Shown: piece by piece, positions 1 to 11,495 of the stretch
Layout: each line of letters opens with the position of its first letter
Numbering within the stretch: position 1 is the first letter of the stretch
DNA from: Antedon bifida
Taxonomy: Eukaryota > Echinodermata > Crinoidea > Comatulida > Antedonidae
Reading direction: 5' to 3'
Length of the DNA stretch: 64,000 nt
NCBI GenBank assembly: GCA_963402885.1
Contig: OY727099.1
Location: 15,829,001-15,893,000 of the forward strand
Notes under the pieces: model-generated
Seen by the model: only the letters and a program-made list of their open reading frames with translations
What the model was told of the DNA's origin: nothing
Database searches by the model: none
Translations under genes and position numbers: made by a program

Positions 1-1663
1 CTTTAGAAAGGTCAAGGAATAAGCCGATTGTGTGATGATGTTCAGAGAGGGCAGAGTAGATTTTGTTAAAGATATCGAGAACGGCAAGATCAGTGGAGTA
101 GTTTGGTCATATTGGTTGTCTTGAAGAATATTGTGATAAGAAAAAATAGTTAAAAAGTCTATTATATATAAGAAGTTCAATTATTTTTGAAAAACACGAT
201 AGTAGAGAGATGGGACGATAGTTTGCAAAAGAGTGAGGGTTTCCTTTTTTATAAATTGGGATAATTTTAGAAGTTTTTAAGGCTGTAGGGAATTTTCCGG
301 TAGACAAGCAGAGATTGAAAATGTATGTTAACGGTTCCGAAATTAGAGGTGCAATGTCTTTAACTACTTTTGGAGAAATAGCGTCAAGGCCCGGACTTTT
401 ACCGTTTTTGAATTTTGAGGTTATGTCAATAATTTCTTTTTTAGAAGTAGGAGCGAAAAAAATAGAGTTTTTAATAGGGTCTTTTAGAAAATCAGAATGG
501 CTCCCGGAAGATGATTGAATGTTTGAGGCATACGTAGGACCTATTTCTGCAAAGTATCGGATAAAATTGGTAGCAATATCTACGGGGTCGGTGATGTTTG
601 AGTCATTGTTATTAAAGAAATTAGGTATATTTTTAGTTGTGTTTTTGCCAAGTGCGTTGTTGATTGTTTGCCACGTTTTTTTAATGATGTCTTTGTAGCT
701 GTTAAATTTGTTTGAGAAGTGTTGTTTACGTGGTATTTTTATAAGTTTGGTTAGTTTGTTTCTATAGTCTATGTACTTTGTTTTGTTCTTTGAGATTGGT
801 AATTTTAAATATTTTTTTTACAACTTGTTTCCAGTGTTTATGGATTTAATAATTCCTTTTGTTATCCATGGTTTTGCTATTTTTCGTTTGTTTATTTTAA
901 TCTTTTTTCTAGGTATGTTTTTGTTATATAAGATGGAAAATTTGTTACTAAATAAATTAAAAGACTCATTTGCTGAGTTATGCTGGTATATTTCATTCCA
1001 TTCAGTGGTCATTAGATCAATTCCTAGTGATGCAAATAATTTGTCATTTTTCTTGAGTAGAAGTTTTCTTTAGCATTGGTTGTGGGTTCGTTTGATGTGT
1101 TCAATAGAAGAAATACAGGAAAGTGATCAGTTATGTCGTTGAAAAGAACTCCTGGAGTGATGTTGTGTTTTATTACGTTAGTGAAAATGTTGTCGATGAG
1201 GGTGGATTATTTGGTCGTGATTCTTGTAGGTTTGTCAATAAGAGGATAGAGAGAGGCAGCGTACATTGTATTCAGAAAGTCATTGGTGGGTCCGTGGGTT
1301 GAAGAATTTAAAAGATCAAGATTAAAATCTCCACAAATGAACAAATGTTTCTCTTTAGACAAAGTATCAATTGAGGTAGATAGGTTGTTGTTGAATGTAT
1401 GAATTGAGCTGTTGGGCGATCTATAAACAAAGCAACTCTTCCGCCTTTCTTTCCTGTGCGGTCGTATTGTATATATCCTTGGATGTTAGTAAGTGGAGGA
1501 GGAGCATTGTTATTATTGAACCAGGTTTCACTGAGTCCTATTATTGAAAATCAATATTTTTGGTTAGGCTACGTGAATTCATGTGTATTATAATGAATTT
1601 GTTATCATTAGTAAATCTGGTATTAAATCTATCATTAAAGTAGTATTCACAGGTATCGTTGTT
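1..1663 (-). mobile_element. LINE A, ORF2 part (CR1/L2/Jockey-like non-LTR retrotransposon), runs off left edge
   Basis: Read on the minus strand, this stretch gives pieces of a LINE second ORF. From right to left there is an N-terminal leader, an endonuclease with GDFNLDLLNSSTHGPTNDF near 1290-1340, a linker with PWITKGIIKSI near 860-890, and the front of the reverse transcriptase with NYRPISLLSCFSKIIE near 175-225. The palm catalytic motif would lie beyond the window edge. The copy is degenerate: a segment is missing from the first half of the endonuclease (near 1555), and several stops and frame changes separate the domains. The same element continues at 10217 because LINE B was inserted here. 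The clade is inferred from motif style only (CR1/L2/Crack or Jockey group). Confidence 0.85.
1652..1663. repeat. 12-bp target-site duplication of LINE B, left copy
   Basis: GGTATCGTTGTT, identical to 10217-10228. It abuts the run of 15 T that is the poly(A) tail of LINE B read on the opposite strand. Confidence 0.9.
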
Positions 1664-2296
1664 TTTTTTTTTTTTTAAGATTTTAAAGCAAGTTTAATTT
1701 CAAATTTCACCATGTAGAGGTCTATTATTTTTTTTTTCTTTTATGTGGGATCATCCCACTTTTATTTCAAACAAACATCATATTAAAAAAAAACAGTAAT
1801 ATAATTATGTTTATGCAATTGATAATATTGATTGATATTTTTTATACATGTCATCATCAATGCATTTCATTTCTTTTATAATCATATATATAAATTATAC
1901 TTATATTCTTTTTAACAATTTTTATCTTTTTAATTCTTACTTTTGCTTGAAAATAAATACTACTTAAAATGCGTATTTATCTTTAATTAATTTGTATACA
2001 TGTTAACGTTAATGCATTTTCTTTCTTTTATAATCTTATATACCTAAAATTAACATATTTTTCTTAATTTTCAATTTTTTTGGGTGTTTCTTTCTTTGTT
2101 TACATTCATAATTTCTTTTTAAATTAGACATAGATAAACACATATAGGTCGATATACATATACGGATATATGTGTGTATATATATACAAATACATCATAC
2201 ATACAAACGTACCAAACACCTGAACACATATATATCTATACCATACATAAGCATACCAATCCAAGGTTTTATGAAGAAATAGGCTATACACAAATA

Positions 2297-5200
2297 TCAT
2301 CGAACAAAAATGTCAGGTAATCTTTTATTGAAGATTCTATTAATTATTTCGATTGGATATTTGCGTATTCTTAGTTCAAAGTATACAATCTGAGAGATAT
2401 CGTTATTATTACCATATACAAATTTAGAGATACATAATTTAGTAATATTTATAATATTATTAATAGTTTTCATATGAACTTTATTCAGACATTCAAAACC
2501 AAAAATTACGTGAAAGTTTGAGATCGTAATGTCTATCTGCAGGTATGAACGGATGATTAGATCGATTTTTTTCCATATTGGAAATACCCGTTTGCAGAAG
2601 TAAAACATGTGGTTAATATCACTGATTTTGTTGCAGCTATTACACATTTTGCTGTTTGATTTACCTATTTTAAACAGATAATTATTTGTTGGGTATACGT
2701 TGTGTAATATTTTCCATGACAGTACATTTAACTGAGCTTCATTGGAAGATTCTGTTATTCGTTGCCATATTTTTTCCCAATTAAAATTATAATTATCAAA
2801 CGTCCGTTCCCAATAATTTTGACATTTTGGTAATGAATACATTTTTGAAAGAATATGTTCTCTAACAATTTTTGGAGTACATTTGTCAATACAGACATTA
2901 TTAAAAAGGATTACAGGATCAAATAGTTTGTCCCAAGATAAGGCGTTTTTCCAGTCAGCTGGGATACAACTATGAATTGAAAAAAGTGTAATCAATGTTT
3001 TCGGGTGGTTGATTTTTTCTAACATTTGTTTTGAGGAAATTAAGGTATCATCAACGTTGTAAATGTCCCGAAGCGTTAAGATTCCGGCTTTGATAAATTC
3101 ATGATCGTAAAGCGTTTTGCCGTAGTGTGTTATATTAGCATTATTCCATATAATTTCATTTATTGGCTCTATGACGTTGTGGTTAATATAATAATTATTG
3201 TGTTTGAACCAGTCAACGATCAGTCGTGAGTAAAAAGCTGGAAGATAATTGATTATTTTTATACACTCTTTGTTCATTTGTTTTATTGAGCATTTGCATT
3301 TAAAAATATTTAAACCTAGGCCTGTTTTATCTAGGAAGTATAGGGCAAAATTTTTCCACATTGATTGTTTGTTGTCGGCTAATTTCTTAATCCATGATAG
3401 GGTAATAGATGTTAAAAAGGAGGGAAGGTGAAATATGTTCAGTCCGCCACGGTTAAAAGTTGACGTAATTACTCCTCTTTTAACACATTCGGCTCTATTC
3501 CATATGAAGTTAAAAAATGTTGTGTTTAATTGTTTTACGATTTCGTTCGGTATAATAACTGTAGAAGCAAGGTATGTTAATTTTGAAGCCAATAACGTTT
3601 TTACTATAATATTCCTGCCAATCATCGATAGGTGTCTACCTTTCCATGCTCTGATTGACTTTTCTATATGTTGCATTTTATTTTCCCAGTTTATTTTGAT
3701 TTTTTCGATAGGAACGTTCGGGTTGAATACTAGTCCTAAAATTGTAATATAATTATCAGGGTGTAATTTCCATTTTATTCGTTCTGTTTCTTCAGAGCAG
3801 AACGCAAGTGAGCCTATCCAAAGAGCGTCGCTTTTTTGGGCATTGATTTTTAGTCCTGAAATGCAAGCAAAACTGTCAAGGATATCAAGCGCATGGTCAA
3901 GTGATTGAATAGAGTCGATAAATATTGTTGTATCATCAGCAAATGATGATATTTTTACTTCGTTTTTATTACACACATTTATCGGAAGCTTGATTCCGGT
4001 AATGTCATTGGATTGTCTAATCTTACATGCGAGGGGTTCAATTGCTAGTACAAAAAGGAATGCTGAAATAGGGCACCCTTGGCGTACTCCTCGTTGTACT
4101 TCAAAAAATTCCGATAGATGTCCATTATTTATAATACAATTACCACAGTTTTTTAATATCGCTGAACACCATTTGATAAAGGATTCTCCAAAGTTGAATT
4201 TGGGAAGTAAATCAATAAGATAATCTTTTTCAATCGAGTCAAATACTTTTTTAAAGTCAACACATAGCATTATTCCGGGAAGCTTATTCGTTTGCGTGTA
4301 TCTCAATATATCTTCAATTAGCCTTAAATTGTTATGAATGGTTCTACCCTTAACAAATCCGTTTTGATCATTGTTTATCAAAGAAGGGAGAACCGATTTA
4401 AGTCTAGCTGCTAAACATTTGGTAATTAGCTTGTAATCGACGTTAAGGAGACTTATGGGGCGCCAGTTGTCAAGGCTATATCGGGGTAACCCCTTGCCTT
4501 TATGTATAAGTGTTATAACTCCTCTGTTTTGAAAGGTTGTTAGTTCTCCGCGGTTGTATGAATCGTTAAAAGCTTTTATGACTAAATTTCCAATTATTGG
4601 CCAGAATTTTTTGTAGAACTCGGGCGAAAGTCCATCGTATCCAGGGCTTTTATTGTTTTGTAGTGTTTTCAAAATGTCTTGGCATTCAATGTTTGTAATT
4701 GGGCCTTCGCATGCTAGTTTTTGGACTTCAGTTAATGTTGGTAAGGTTACGTTTTTAAGGAATGATGTTGGGTCTTTAGTTTTTTCCGATTTATAAATGT
4801 TTGAAAAGTATTCTACTTGTGCTTTTAGGATTTCAAATTTTGCTAGGATATCATTATTATCTTTGTCTCGTAAGCATGTAATATTTTTTCTTGAACCGTT
4901 AGTTTTCTGTAAATTGAGGAAGAATTTAGAGGATTTTCACCTTTTTCAATCCATTGTATACGTGATCTGATTTGGATACCTCGTACATAGTTCTCGAAAG
5001 TCGTCTCATATTGGAGTTTTAACCTGTTATATTTAAGTTTGAACACATTACTTTCTGGATTTTTTAATAAATTGTTTTGAGCTTTTTGTAACTTTTTCTC
5101 TAACTTATTTAATTTAGATTTGTCTGATTTTTTGTGTAATTGTGAGTACGTAATACTAAATGTCCGGATTTTGTTTTTGCATACAGCCCAAAATTCGGCA

Positions 5201-5352
5201 TCTGTAAGTTGATTCTGGTAGGTTTCTATACAATTATCAATTAATTCGCTAATTCCAATGCAGAATTTATCGTCATTAAGTAGCTCGTTATTAATTTTCC
5301 AGTAACCTTTTCCGCGATTTTCATCTTCAAATTGTAGAGTTAAGTGTACTGC
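2297..5352 (-). pseudogene. LINE B ORF2, linker, reverse transcriptase and C-terminal finger
   Basis: After the post-endonuclease linker the reverse transcriptase shows NNKSPGYDGLSPEFYKKFW, NWRPISLLNVDYKLITKC, GIMLCVDFKKVFDSIEKDYL, QGCPISAFLFVLAIEPLA and FADDTTIF, where ADD holds two of the catalytic aspartates. The C-terminal zinc-binding segment CNSCNKISDINHMFYFC lies near 2590-2650. From about 4670 to the stop the frame is open for 791 codons. One frame change lies in the linker near 4925. Together with the piece at 8440-9120 this is the complete ORF2 of LINE B, split by LINE C. Confidence 0.9.
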
Positions 5353-5501
5353 CATATGGCTTTTGGAAATCTTTAAGAGGTGGTAAACACGATAAAAACA
5401 AAGTAATAGGTTGTATCAAGGTACCAGGTACCAATAATACTGTTTCGGATAAAAAGTTAATAAGCCAAACAATCAAACAATACTGGGAAACCCTAGGTAA
5501 A

Positions 5502-7640
5502 ATGGATCAGGATATGTGTGATTACAATTTTTTTAGAACCAAGAAGTCGGTTGAACAAATTAGAATCAATTATGAAAATGATGACATATCCATAGGCAAT
5601 AGAGAAAATTACTTATATGACATAGAAATTAATTATGAGATTGTTGCCGAATCTATTTCACTTGCAAAAAATAATAAAGCTCCAGGACCCGACTACATTA
5701 CCAATGAACTAATAAAAAACGGGGGAGACGTACTAAACAACTCATTGCTAAAACTATTTAAGAGAATAATTATACTTGAAAAAATACCATCTGAATGGAA
5801 CACTAGCATTATATGTCCAATTTTTAAAAAAGGAGATCGTAAAGACCTAAACAATTATAGAGGAATCTCTCTAAACTCATGCGTTTCAAAGGTCTTTAAT
5901 AGAATAGTGGCAAAAAATATATCCCACTATCTTGAAAACAACGATGTACTTTCGGAGGTCCAGGGAGGTTTTAGATCAGGACACAGATGTGAAGACCATA
6001 TATTCACTCTAAAAAGTGTTGTCGCATGTCGTCGAAAAGAGGGAAAGACAACACATTTAGCCTTCCTGGACTTCCGAAAGGCGTTTGATACCGTGTGGAT
6101 AGATGGCCTATTAACAGCAGCCTGGACTTCAGGCATTAGAGGCCGCGTCTGGAAAATTATTGATGCACTTTACACAAATGTACGAGGTCATGTAAAGTTT
6201 GGGGATATATGTACAGATTATTTTAATATCGAACAAGGTGTAAAGCAAGGGTGTGTACTCTCACCTGTACTTTTTTGCATTTTTATACACGAGTTTACAA
6301 AACTTCTGAAATCCCATAATATTGGAGTACGAATTAATGATATCTGGCTAGGAGGAATTTTTTGGGCTGATGATGTTGTTCTTATTGCAGACAATGAACA
6401 TGAAATGAAAAAAATGTTGGATATTGCAACCCAATTTGCCAAAGTTTGGAAACTAAAATTCAATTATGAAAAATCAAACATTATGATAATCGGCAAGCGA
6501 ACTGATAAAAATAAGATATGGAAGTTAGGAGATTATGGCATTTCAGAAGTCGATACTTATAAGTATTTAGGTGTTTTTATATCACGTAATCTAAATGATC
6601 ATGTTCATTTTGAAAATTTAATTAAAAAGGGAAATCGCCTAATTGCTTATATCAAGTCAATTATTGACAATTGTAATAACTTCAACCGCATATACTATGG
6701 TGATATTTTATGGAAGGTAATCGCTTTACCGTCAATTAATTATGCTTGCTCAACGTGGTGTGGTAGTTATTCTGACGTTGATAAACTTGAAAAATTGCAG
6801 CTTCAAATGGCACGGTGTATTTTAAAAGCACCACGTAATACACCACGGACAGCGTTGTACGGCGAACTTGGCTGGTCGCCTATTTCTGTTATACAGGATA
6901 ATTATAGGATAAATTTTTTCAATCGTATTTTATTGATGGATCACAATCGATGGCCAAAACTATTACTTACTTCTTTGCTTGACTTAAACTGTAATTTTAA
7001 TCTATTAAGTTATAAGATTGTAAATCACTTAGAAAACCTATTTACTAAAGGTAATGCAAATGATATATTTGAATATATTCGTAAAAACAAAGAAATTGTT
7101 AATTCACATTGGGTGTGCCCTCTTAAACAATCTCTCTTTGATTTATCAATTACTAATTGGAGCCAAGAGTTAAATACAAAATCATCACTCAACGAATACA
7201 AATCTTTAAAAAAAAACCCTTGTCTTGAAACTTACCTTCTGGACAAAACAGATTTTGAAGGGGTAAGCATCAAATTTAAGCTGCGCACAAATACTCTGCC
7301 ATTAGAAGGTAGAAAATGCAATTGGCTACCTGAAAGTGATGGTTTATGTAGTCTATGCAATATGAAACGTATAGAAAACGTAACACACTTCCTATTTGAA
7401 TGTCCTGCTTACGACGACATTAGAAAAGAAGAAACCATGAGTTTAAAACTACAATTGCAATCTTCTAACCTTAATCATATTTGGCACTTATTCATAAATT
7501 CTAATACTGATGTTAAAATACACCTAACACTTGGAAGTGACTATCATGTGTTCAGTAAAGAAACCCATCTAATACTTGATAAATTTTGCAAAATATATGC
7601 CAAAAGAGCATGGAAAAAGCGCTCCGCAATTATCAATTAA
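5502..7640 (+). CDS. LINE C reverse transcriptase (partial ORF2, open frame)
   Basis: The frame encodes 712 residues from the first ATG and stays open upstream to about 5358. Reverse transcriptase blocks: NKAPGPDYITNELIKNGG, LNNYRGISLNSCVSKVFNRI, THLAFLDFRKAFDTVWIDGL (first catalytic Asp), QGCVLSPVLFCIFI and IFWADDVVLIA (Asp pair), then DTYKYLGVF. A C-terminal finger CSLCNMKRIENVTHFLFEC follows. The palm motif reads W-A-D-D where most LINEs have F/Y-A-D-D. The endonuclease is absent because of 5' truncation, so this copy could not move by itself, although the RT reading frame is uninterrupted. I could not assign the clade with confidence. Confidence 0.85.
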   Translation: MDQDMCDYNFFRTKKSVEQIRINYENDDISIGNRENYLYDIEINYEIVAESISLAKNNKAPGPDYITNELIKNGGDVLNNSLLKLFKRIIILEKIPSEWNTSIICPIFKKGDRKDLNNYRGISLNSCVSKVFNRIVAKNISHYLENNDVLSEVQGGFRSGHRCEDHIFTLKSVVACRRKEGKTTHLAFLDFRKAFDTVWIDGLLTAAWTSGIRGRVWKIIDALYTNVRGHVKFGDICTDYFNIEQGVKQGCVLSPVLFCIFIHEFTKLLKSHNIGVRINDIWLGGIFWADDVVLIADNEHEMKKMLDIATQFAKVWKLKFNYEKSNIMIIGKRTDKNKIWKLGDYGISEVDTYKYLGVFISRNLNDHVHFENLIKKGNRLIAYIKSIIDNCNNFNRIYYGDILWKVIALPSINYACSTWCGSYSDVDKLEKLQLQMARCILKAPRNTPRTALYGELGWSPISVIQDNYRINFFNRILLMDHNRWPKLLLTSLLDLNCNFNLLSYKIVNHLENLFTKGNANDIFEYIRKNKEIVNSHWVCPLKQSLFDLSITNWSQELNTKSSLNEYKSLKKNPCLETYLLDKTDFEGVSIKFKLRTNTLPLEGRKCNWLPESDGLCSLCNMKRIENVTHFLFECPAYDDIRKEETMSLKLQLQSSNLNHIWHLFINSNTDVKIHLTLGSDYHVFSKETHLILDKFCKIYAKRAWKKRSAIIN

Positions 7641-8340
7641 TAGATCTAGAGATTGTATCCGATTTCCGTTCTGTATTGCAGAGTAAGACTTGCATAGTGT
7701 AAATTTCTGTTGTTGTTGTTTTTTGTTTTTTTTTACTGTATCAGTTGATTTTAAAATGCCTTGTCATTCATTTATTTCTTATGTTTAACTTTATAATGTA
7801 ATTTGTTAATTTTGTTAATTTTGCAAATGTAATTTCTGTTCATTTTAGGCCTTTTATTTATATCTGTATTTTGTATCATCATTGTAAACAACACTTAACT
7901 GCTGCATGGAGACTTTAAATTTATATTTACAAAACTTTAAAAACACAATTAAATCAGGAGGTAAAATGGTTAATAAAACACTAAAAATAAGATTAAATAT
8001 TAAAATTAGGAAAATCGAAATAATAATAAAAATAATACCACTTTAACTAAATAACAAATAAAGATCATAACTCATAACATAATTAAATGATATACAGTAT
8101 TAACAAGAACATAAATAATTAAATAATAATAAACAATATAATATTTAAATTAAATGACATTTTTAATAATAAAATTAACATATTAATAACATTGATAATA
8201 ATACTAATAATAAATAATAACACTCCATCAAAGTTAAGTATTGTACTTTTTGCTCTTTAGTTTCTTTTTATACAATTCGTTTCCTTTCATTTAAATGTTT
8301 TTTCTTTTATTTTCTCTTTATACTTTTATTTAGCCTCCTG
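7641..8340 (+). other. LINE C 3' UTR, AT-rich
   Basis: No coding potential is visible. A long section (about 7930-8225) is almost pure A/T, built of AATAATAA-like words with few G or C. It probably belongs to the LINE C 3' UTR because the recognisable 3' end lies beyond it. Confidence 0.6.
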
Positions 8341-8439
8341 GCTAACTTAATGTATGTAATGTATGTAAGAACGCACCATCCAGAAGAACGTGTGCCGCCG
8401 ATTTAAAGGCGTATGTTCAATAAAGTTATTATTATGGTC

Positions 8440-9120
8440 GGATTTGGGGGCGGTTACAATTTTAATTGACTTAACCAATGTATCCATATCTGACGATAAA
8501 AACCAGTAATCAAGAGTACAATATATTAAAGGGTTGTTTTGTTTCCATGTGAATCTTTTTTCACTTGCATGTTTGGCTCTCCATATATCAGAGAGGTCGA
8601 ACATTTCTAGTAACGACTTTAAAGTGTTTACACTCGTAGGTTGGGTGTTGTTTCCACCAATTTTGTCAAGGGAGTTATTAAGCACAGTGTTCATATCACC
8701 ACCTAACAGAATTTTACCATTGGTAGAGTATTTTAAAATTATATCCGCTAAGTTTTCAAAGAATTTGTTTCGTTCAGTGTTATTGTTAGGAGCGTAAACG
8801 TTCCATAAGTAATACGTTAATTTATTTATAATTATGCTAACGCCTACAATTCTACCTACATTATCTTCATAAATTAGTTTATGCTTGAGCTCTGATAACC
8901 GGTTTTTAATGCCTATTATAACCCCACAACTATGATTAGTCCCGTATGACCCATAGAACGTTCCCTCCCATTCTTTTCCCCATGCTTTCGTATCAGTTTT
9001 ACTACAGTATGATTCTTGGATAAATATAATGTCGCTGTTCCTATTGTTTAGCCATGTAAAAATACATTTGCGTTTTTTGTTACGGATTCCTCTAACATTT
9101 AAGGTAGTGAAAGAGATCAT
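8440..9120 (-). pseudogene. LINE B ORF2, AP endonuclease domain (5' half, cut by LINE C)
   Basis: It opens with MISFTTLNVRGIRN, the usual first residues of an L1/Tx1 ORF2. The endonuclease landmarks follow in order: IIFIQESYCS (metal-binding Glu), YYLWNVYAPN, LLGGDMNTVL (catalytic Asp/Asn) and APKSDHN (catalytic Asp-His). The family enzyme nicks target DNA to prime reverse transcription. Reading is in frame up to the SDHN motif, where LINE C interrupts it. The rest of the protein resumes at 5352 with AVHLTLQFEDENRGKGYW, exactly what follows SDHN in intact Tx1-like proteins. Confidence 0.88.
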
Positions 9121-9174
9121 TTGATTATTATTGATTTAGTAGAGATTAGTTATTAGTGGTTTTGTTACAGCTTC

Positions 9175-10216
9175 TCACTTTTTTTTATTTCGAAGTCCTC
9201 TTCGGCTGGTATGTTCAGAAGTCTGTTTTTGCTGTTTTCTGTCTTTGCAGATTTCAATATGGGGTGTTGTTTCTATTTGGTCGGTATCACTGTGAACAGA
9301 TTCATCACTTTCTGTGAAGTCGTGTTGGTCAGAATCTGGTGTATTGTCATATGTTCTGCTATGCGATGGTTTTGGTTTTGGTTTTATCCCTTTTGCTCCT
9401 GGTTGCTTTGAGTTTTCGTGGGAAAACATACCGGGGATTGTTTTTTTTTGTGTGGTAGATGTTTGTGTCTTTTTCGGACACATGCTGGTATGTGATGTGT
9501 CTACATTGTGTTCGGGAGACATAGCATTGTCTGGGCAATCACGTTTGATATGGCCATACTGGTTGCAGTTAAAACATCGTGGACCTTTGTCTTTATTTGG
9601 GCATTCAGTCTTTAGATGATCCTTGTCTCCACAGATGAAGCATTTGGATCTAGGTTTCATAACACAATCTTCAATCAGATGATCGGTTTGTTTACAATAC
9701 CTACAAAAGGTCTCTGGTTGTCCTTGATAAAACAGTTTAATTTCAATTTCGATTAGTTCTGCAGGTCGAAACGGGTTAGCAATATCTATAGCAGAATATC
9801 TAGGTTTGTGATCATTAATTTTAGAGACAAAACAGAATCTGTGACCCGTGTGCAGGTGTTCAAAGCCTGGACTAGTGTTTCTAGCTCTATGCCGGAAAAT
9901 GTTGCTTTCTAAGGACGCAAAGGAATTTACCCAGCTGGCTATGTCCTCATCTTGTACATTCTGTGGTATTCCGTGTATGCTTAAGCGGATATTTTCGTTT
10001 TTGTTGTTCTTTTTAGATCACAAAAATCTGAAATCTTGTAGTTCTTACCTTCCAATACAGCACTGTCGGATGCTAGTACGAATCCTTTTCCTTGGATGGT
10101 AGCCATGTTAATAATCCAGTAAGGATTTGGTCTAGCGTTGAGGTATTGTACTCCGAGAATATCTTTAGCCTTTAGCTTAGCTGTAGCTCCATTGTTCTTG
10201 TTCACCGAAGTTAAAA
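9175..10216 (-). pseudogene. LINE B ORF1, zinc-knuckle RNA-binding protein
   Basis: The N-terminal block (NARPNPYWIINMATIQGKGF) is followed by a region reading IRLSIHGIPQNVQDEDIASW, then three CCHC zinc knuckles in a row: CRYCKQTDHLIEDC, CFICGDKDHLKTEC and CFNCNQYGHIKRDC. The tail is acidic, Ser/Thr-rich and Lys-rich and ends at a stop at 9175. This is the standard plan of Tx1-clade ORF1, a nucleic-acid-binding partner of the ORF2 enzyme. A single frame change near 10015 separates the first 65 codons from the rest. There is no ATG at the far 5' end, in keeping with slight 5' truncation. ORF2 follows about 55 bp downstream. Confidence 0.8.
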
Positions 10217-10228
10217 GGTATCGTTGTT
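10217..10228. repeat. 12-bp target-site duplication of LINE B, right copy
   Basis: GGTATCGTTGTT, identical to 1652-1663. It fixes the 5' end of LINE B at 10216 and the target inside LINE A ORF2. Confidence 0.9.
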
Positions 10229-10639
10229 GACTAAATAGTCATTATAATCGTCAGTGTAGTTAAGTTTGAATGGGTTAATATTTAGGTGTTTTAATTTTGA
10301 GAAATTAATTAATTGATCGTGATTAAGTTGGCTTATTTCATGTTGGAAAAGCATTTATAACAGTAGTAGGGGTTGTAAGGACTAGAAGATAAACAGTTAG
10401 TGTGAGCAGTGTTGTGACAAAAAAAATACACTTATTACAGTACATAACATAGATAAAAAAAGAAACAAATTGATTGGTTACAAAAAAAATAAGAAAAAAG
10501 GACGATTATTAATTACAAGTGTAAATAATAATACGTTGACATTAATTTCTCGTGATTTGCATTTATAAATTGATAGATAATGGCGTAACAATTTTTTTAA
10601 AGATGATTAATTATGTTCATCACAATAAATTTTAAAAAG

Positions 10640-11428
10640 GAATGACGTTATAGCCACATAATCCGTTTTTGCGTTAGGTTTTCAGTTATTGTGTATGGAG
10701 ATTGTTTTAATAGTTTCTTATTTCGAAACACGTCCGCACGAATAGAGTATGCTTTAAACTTCATTATGATTGGACGAGGTTTGGATTTGATCTTGTCATG
10801 AAGTAGCTTTTTCCTACCGAACACGATCAAAGTCCGTTATTTCCACGTTTTTGGTGATACGAGATGTTATGATGTCTGATGCAGATGCATCTGTGTTTTC
10901 GTTTGTAGATTCTGGAACCCCGTGTAATATTAGGCAGTTCCGTCTGCTATATTGTTCTAAGTCATCTAACTTTTCATTTATTGTGTTTATATCTTGCTTC
11001 AGTTTTGTGTTAGTCTCTTTAAGTTAATAAATCTCGCCCTCTACAAGTTGGTTGTCATGGGTAACGTAAACATTTTGACTTACCCGCTCTATTATGGTTT
11101 CACAATATCGATTTTATGATCGTTTCATTTTCACATATCGATTTAACAATACTGTTGAGCAGGACCGGCGATGACAAGATATGTTGACTTATACTTTCTG
11201 CAACTATGTTTACAAGTTCTTTGTCATCGGATAGAAGGTGTTGTGTATCCCTAAGTACCGCCGTATCATATCCGAAAGTTGGCCTGGACCCAAGTCATCG
11301 GGCTGCGGTATGCTGGGTGGGTCTAACTCACCTTCGTTGTTGATGTTAGTGACAGGCTTAGTAGAATCACTTGTTTTTGTAGATCCACGTTTTGATTTAT
11401 TTGCCGACGATCTGGTAGTAGTAGACAT
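10640..11428 (-). pseudogene. LINE A ORF1 (coiled-coil/RRM-type RNA-binding protein), broken
   Basis: The minus-strand reading starts at an ATG (11428-11426) with a Ser/Thr/Lys-rich head. After a frame change it gives a helical stretch, then LEQYSRRNCLILHGVPE near 10935-10985, which is the hallmark start of the L1-type ORF1 RRM. The C-terminal domain follows, with PRPIIMKF and ITENLTQKR at 10660-10790. This order (coiled coil, RRM, CTD) is that of L1-like ORF1 proteins, which bind LINE RNA as trimers. At least two frame changes break it, one near 11215 and one near 10830. It is not expected to be functional. Confidence 0.72.
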
Positions 11429-11495
11429 CGTGTTGTCTTGGACGATTAATTGTTTATTTTTTTTGCCAGTGGTTAAGCTGATTATATGCAAATAT

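Larger units (their letters stand above)
5353..8435 (+). mobile_element. LINE C, 5'-truncated non-LTR retrotransposon inserted antisense in LINE B
   Basis: The insert splits the LINE B endonuclease between its SDHN and AVHL residues. The 5' side enters in the middle of an open frame (WKSLRGGKHDKN...), the typical 5' truncation of target-primed reverse transcription. The 3' side has a long AT-rich UTR (about 7641-8340), a GC-richer end and then AATAAAGTTATTATT, an ATT-type tail common in CR1-like LINEs. Flanks CATATGG (5353) and ATTATGG (8436) may be a decayed 7-bp duplication. It is the youngest layer of the LINE nest. Confidence 0.85.
1664..10216 (-). mobile_element. LINE B (Tx1/L1-like non-LTR retrotransposon) with LINE C inside
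   Basis: The element is bounded by perfect 12-bp duplications and ends in a poly(A) tail. Without LINE C it is about 5.5 kb, the usual size of a Tx1/L1 element. Order on the minus strand: ORF1 with three CCHC knuckles, ORF2 with AP endonuclease, reverse transcriptase and a C-terminal Cys/His finger, then a 3' UTR of about 620 bp. Coding starts within about 12 bp of the 5' end, so a little of the 5' end is probably missing. Few frame breaks remain (one in ORF1, one in the ORF2 linker), which suggests a younger age than LINE A. Confidence 0.9.
10217..11495 (-). mobile_element. LINE A, 5' part (ORF1, spacer and start of ORF2)
   Basis: This is the upstream half of LINE A, separated from 1-1663 by the LINE B insertion. 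If one copy of the 12-bp duplication is removed, the minus-strand frame beginning near 10354 (MLFQHEISQL...) runs straight across the junction into the ORF2 leader at 1651 and on to HMNSRSLTKN, the usual start of a LINE endonuclease. That continuity is direct evidence that the two halves were once one element. A spacer of about 280 bp separates ORF1 from ORF2. I cannot place the 5' end precisely; sequence beyond about 11500 has no recognisable element content. Confidence 0.82.
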
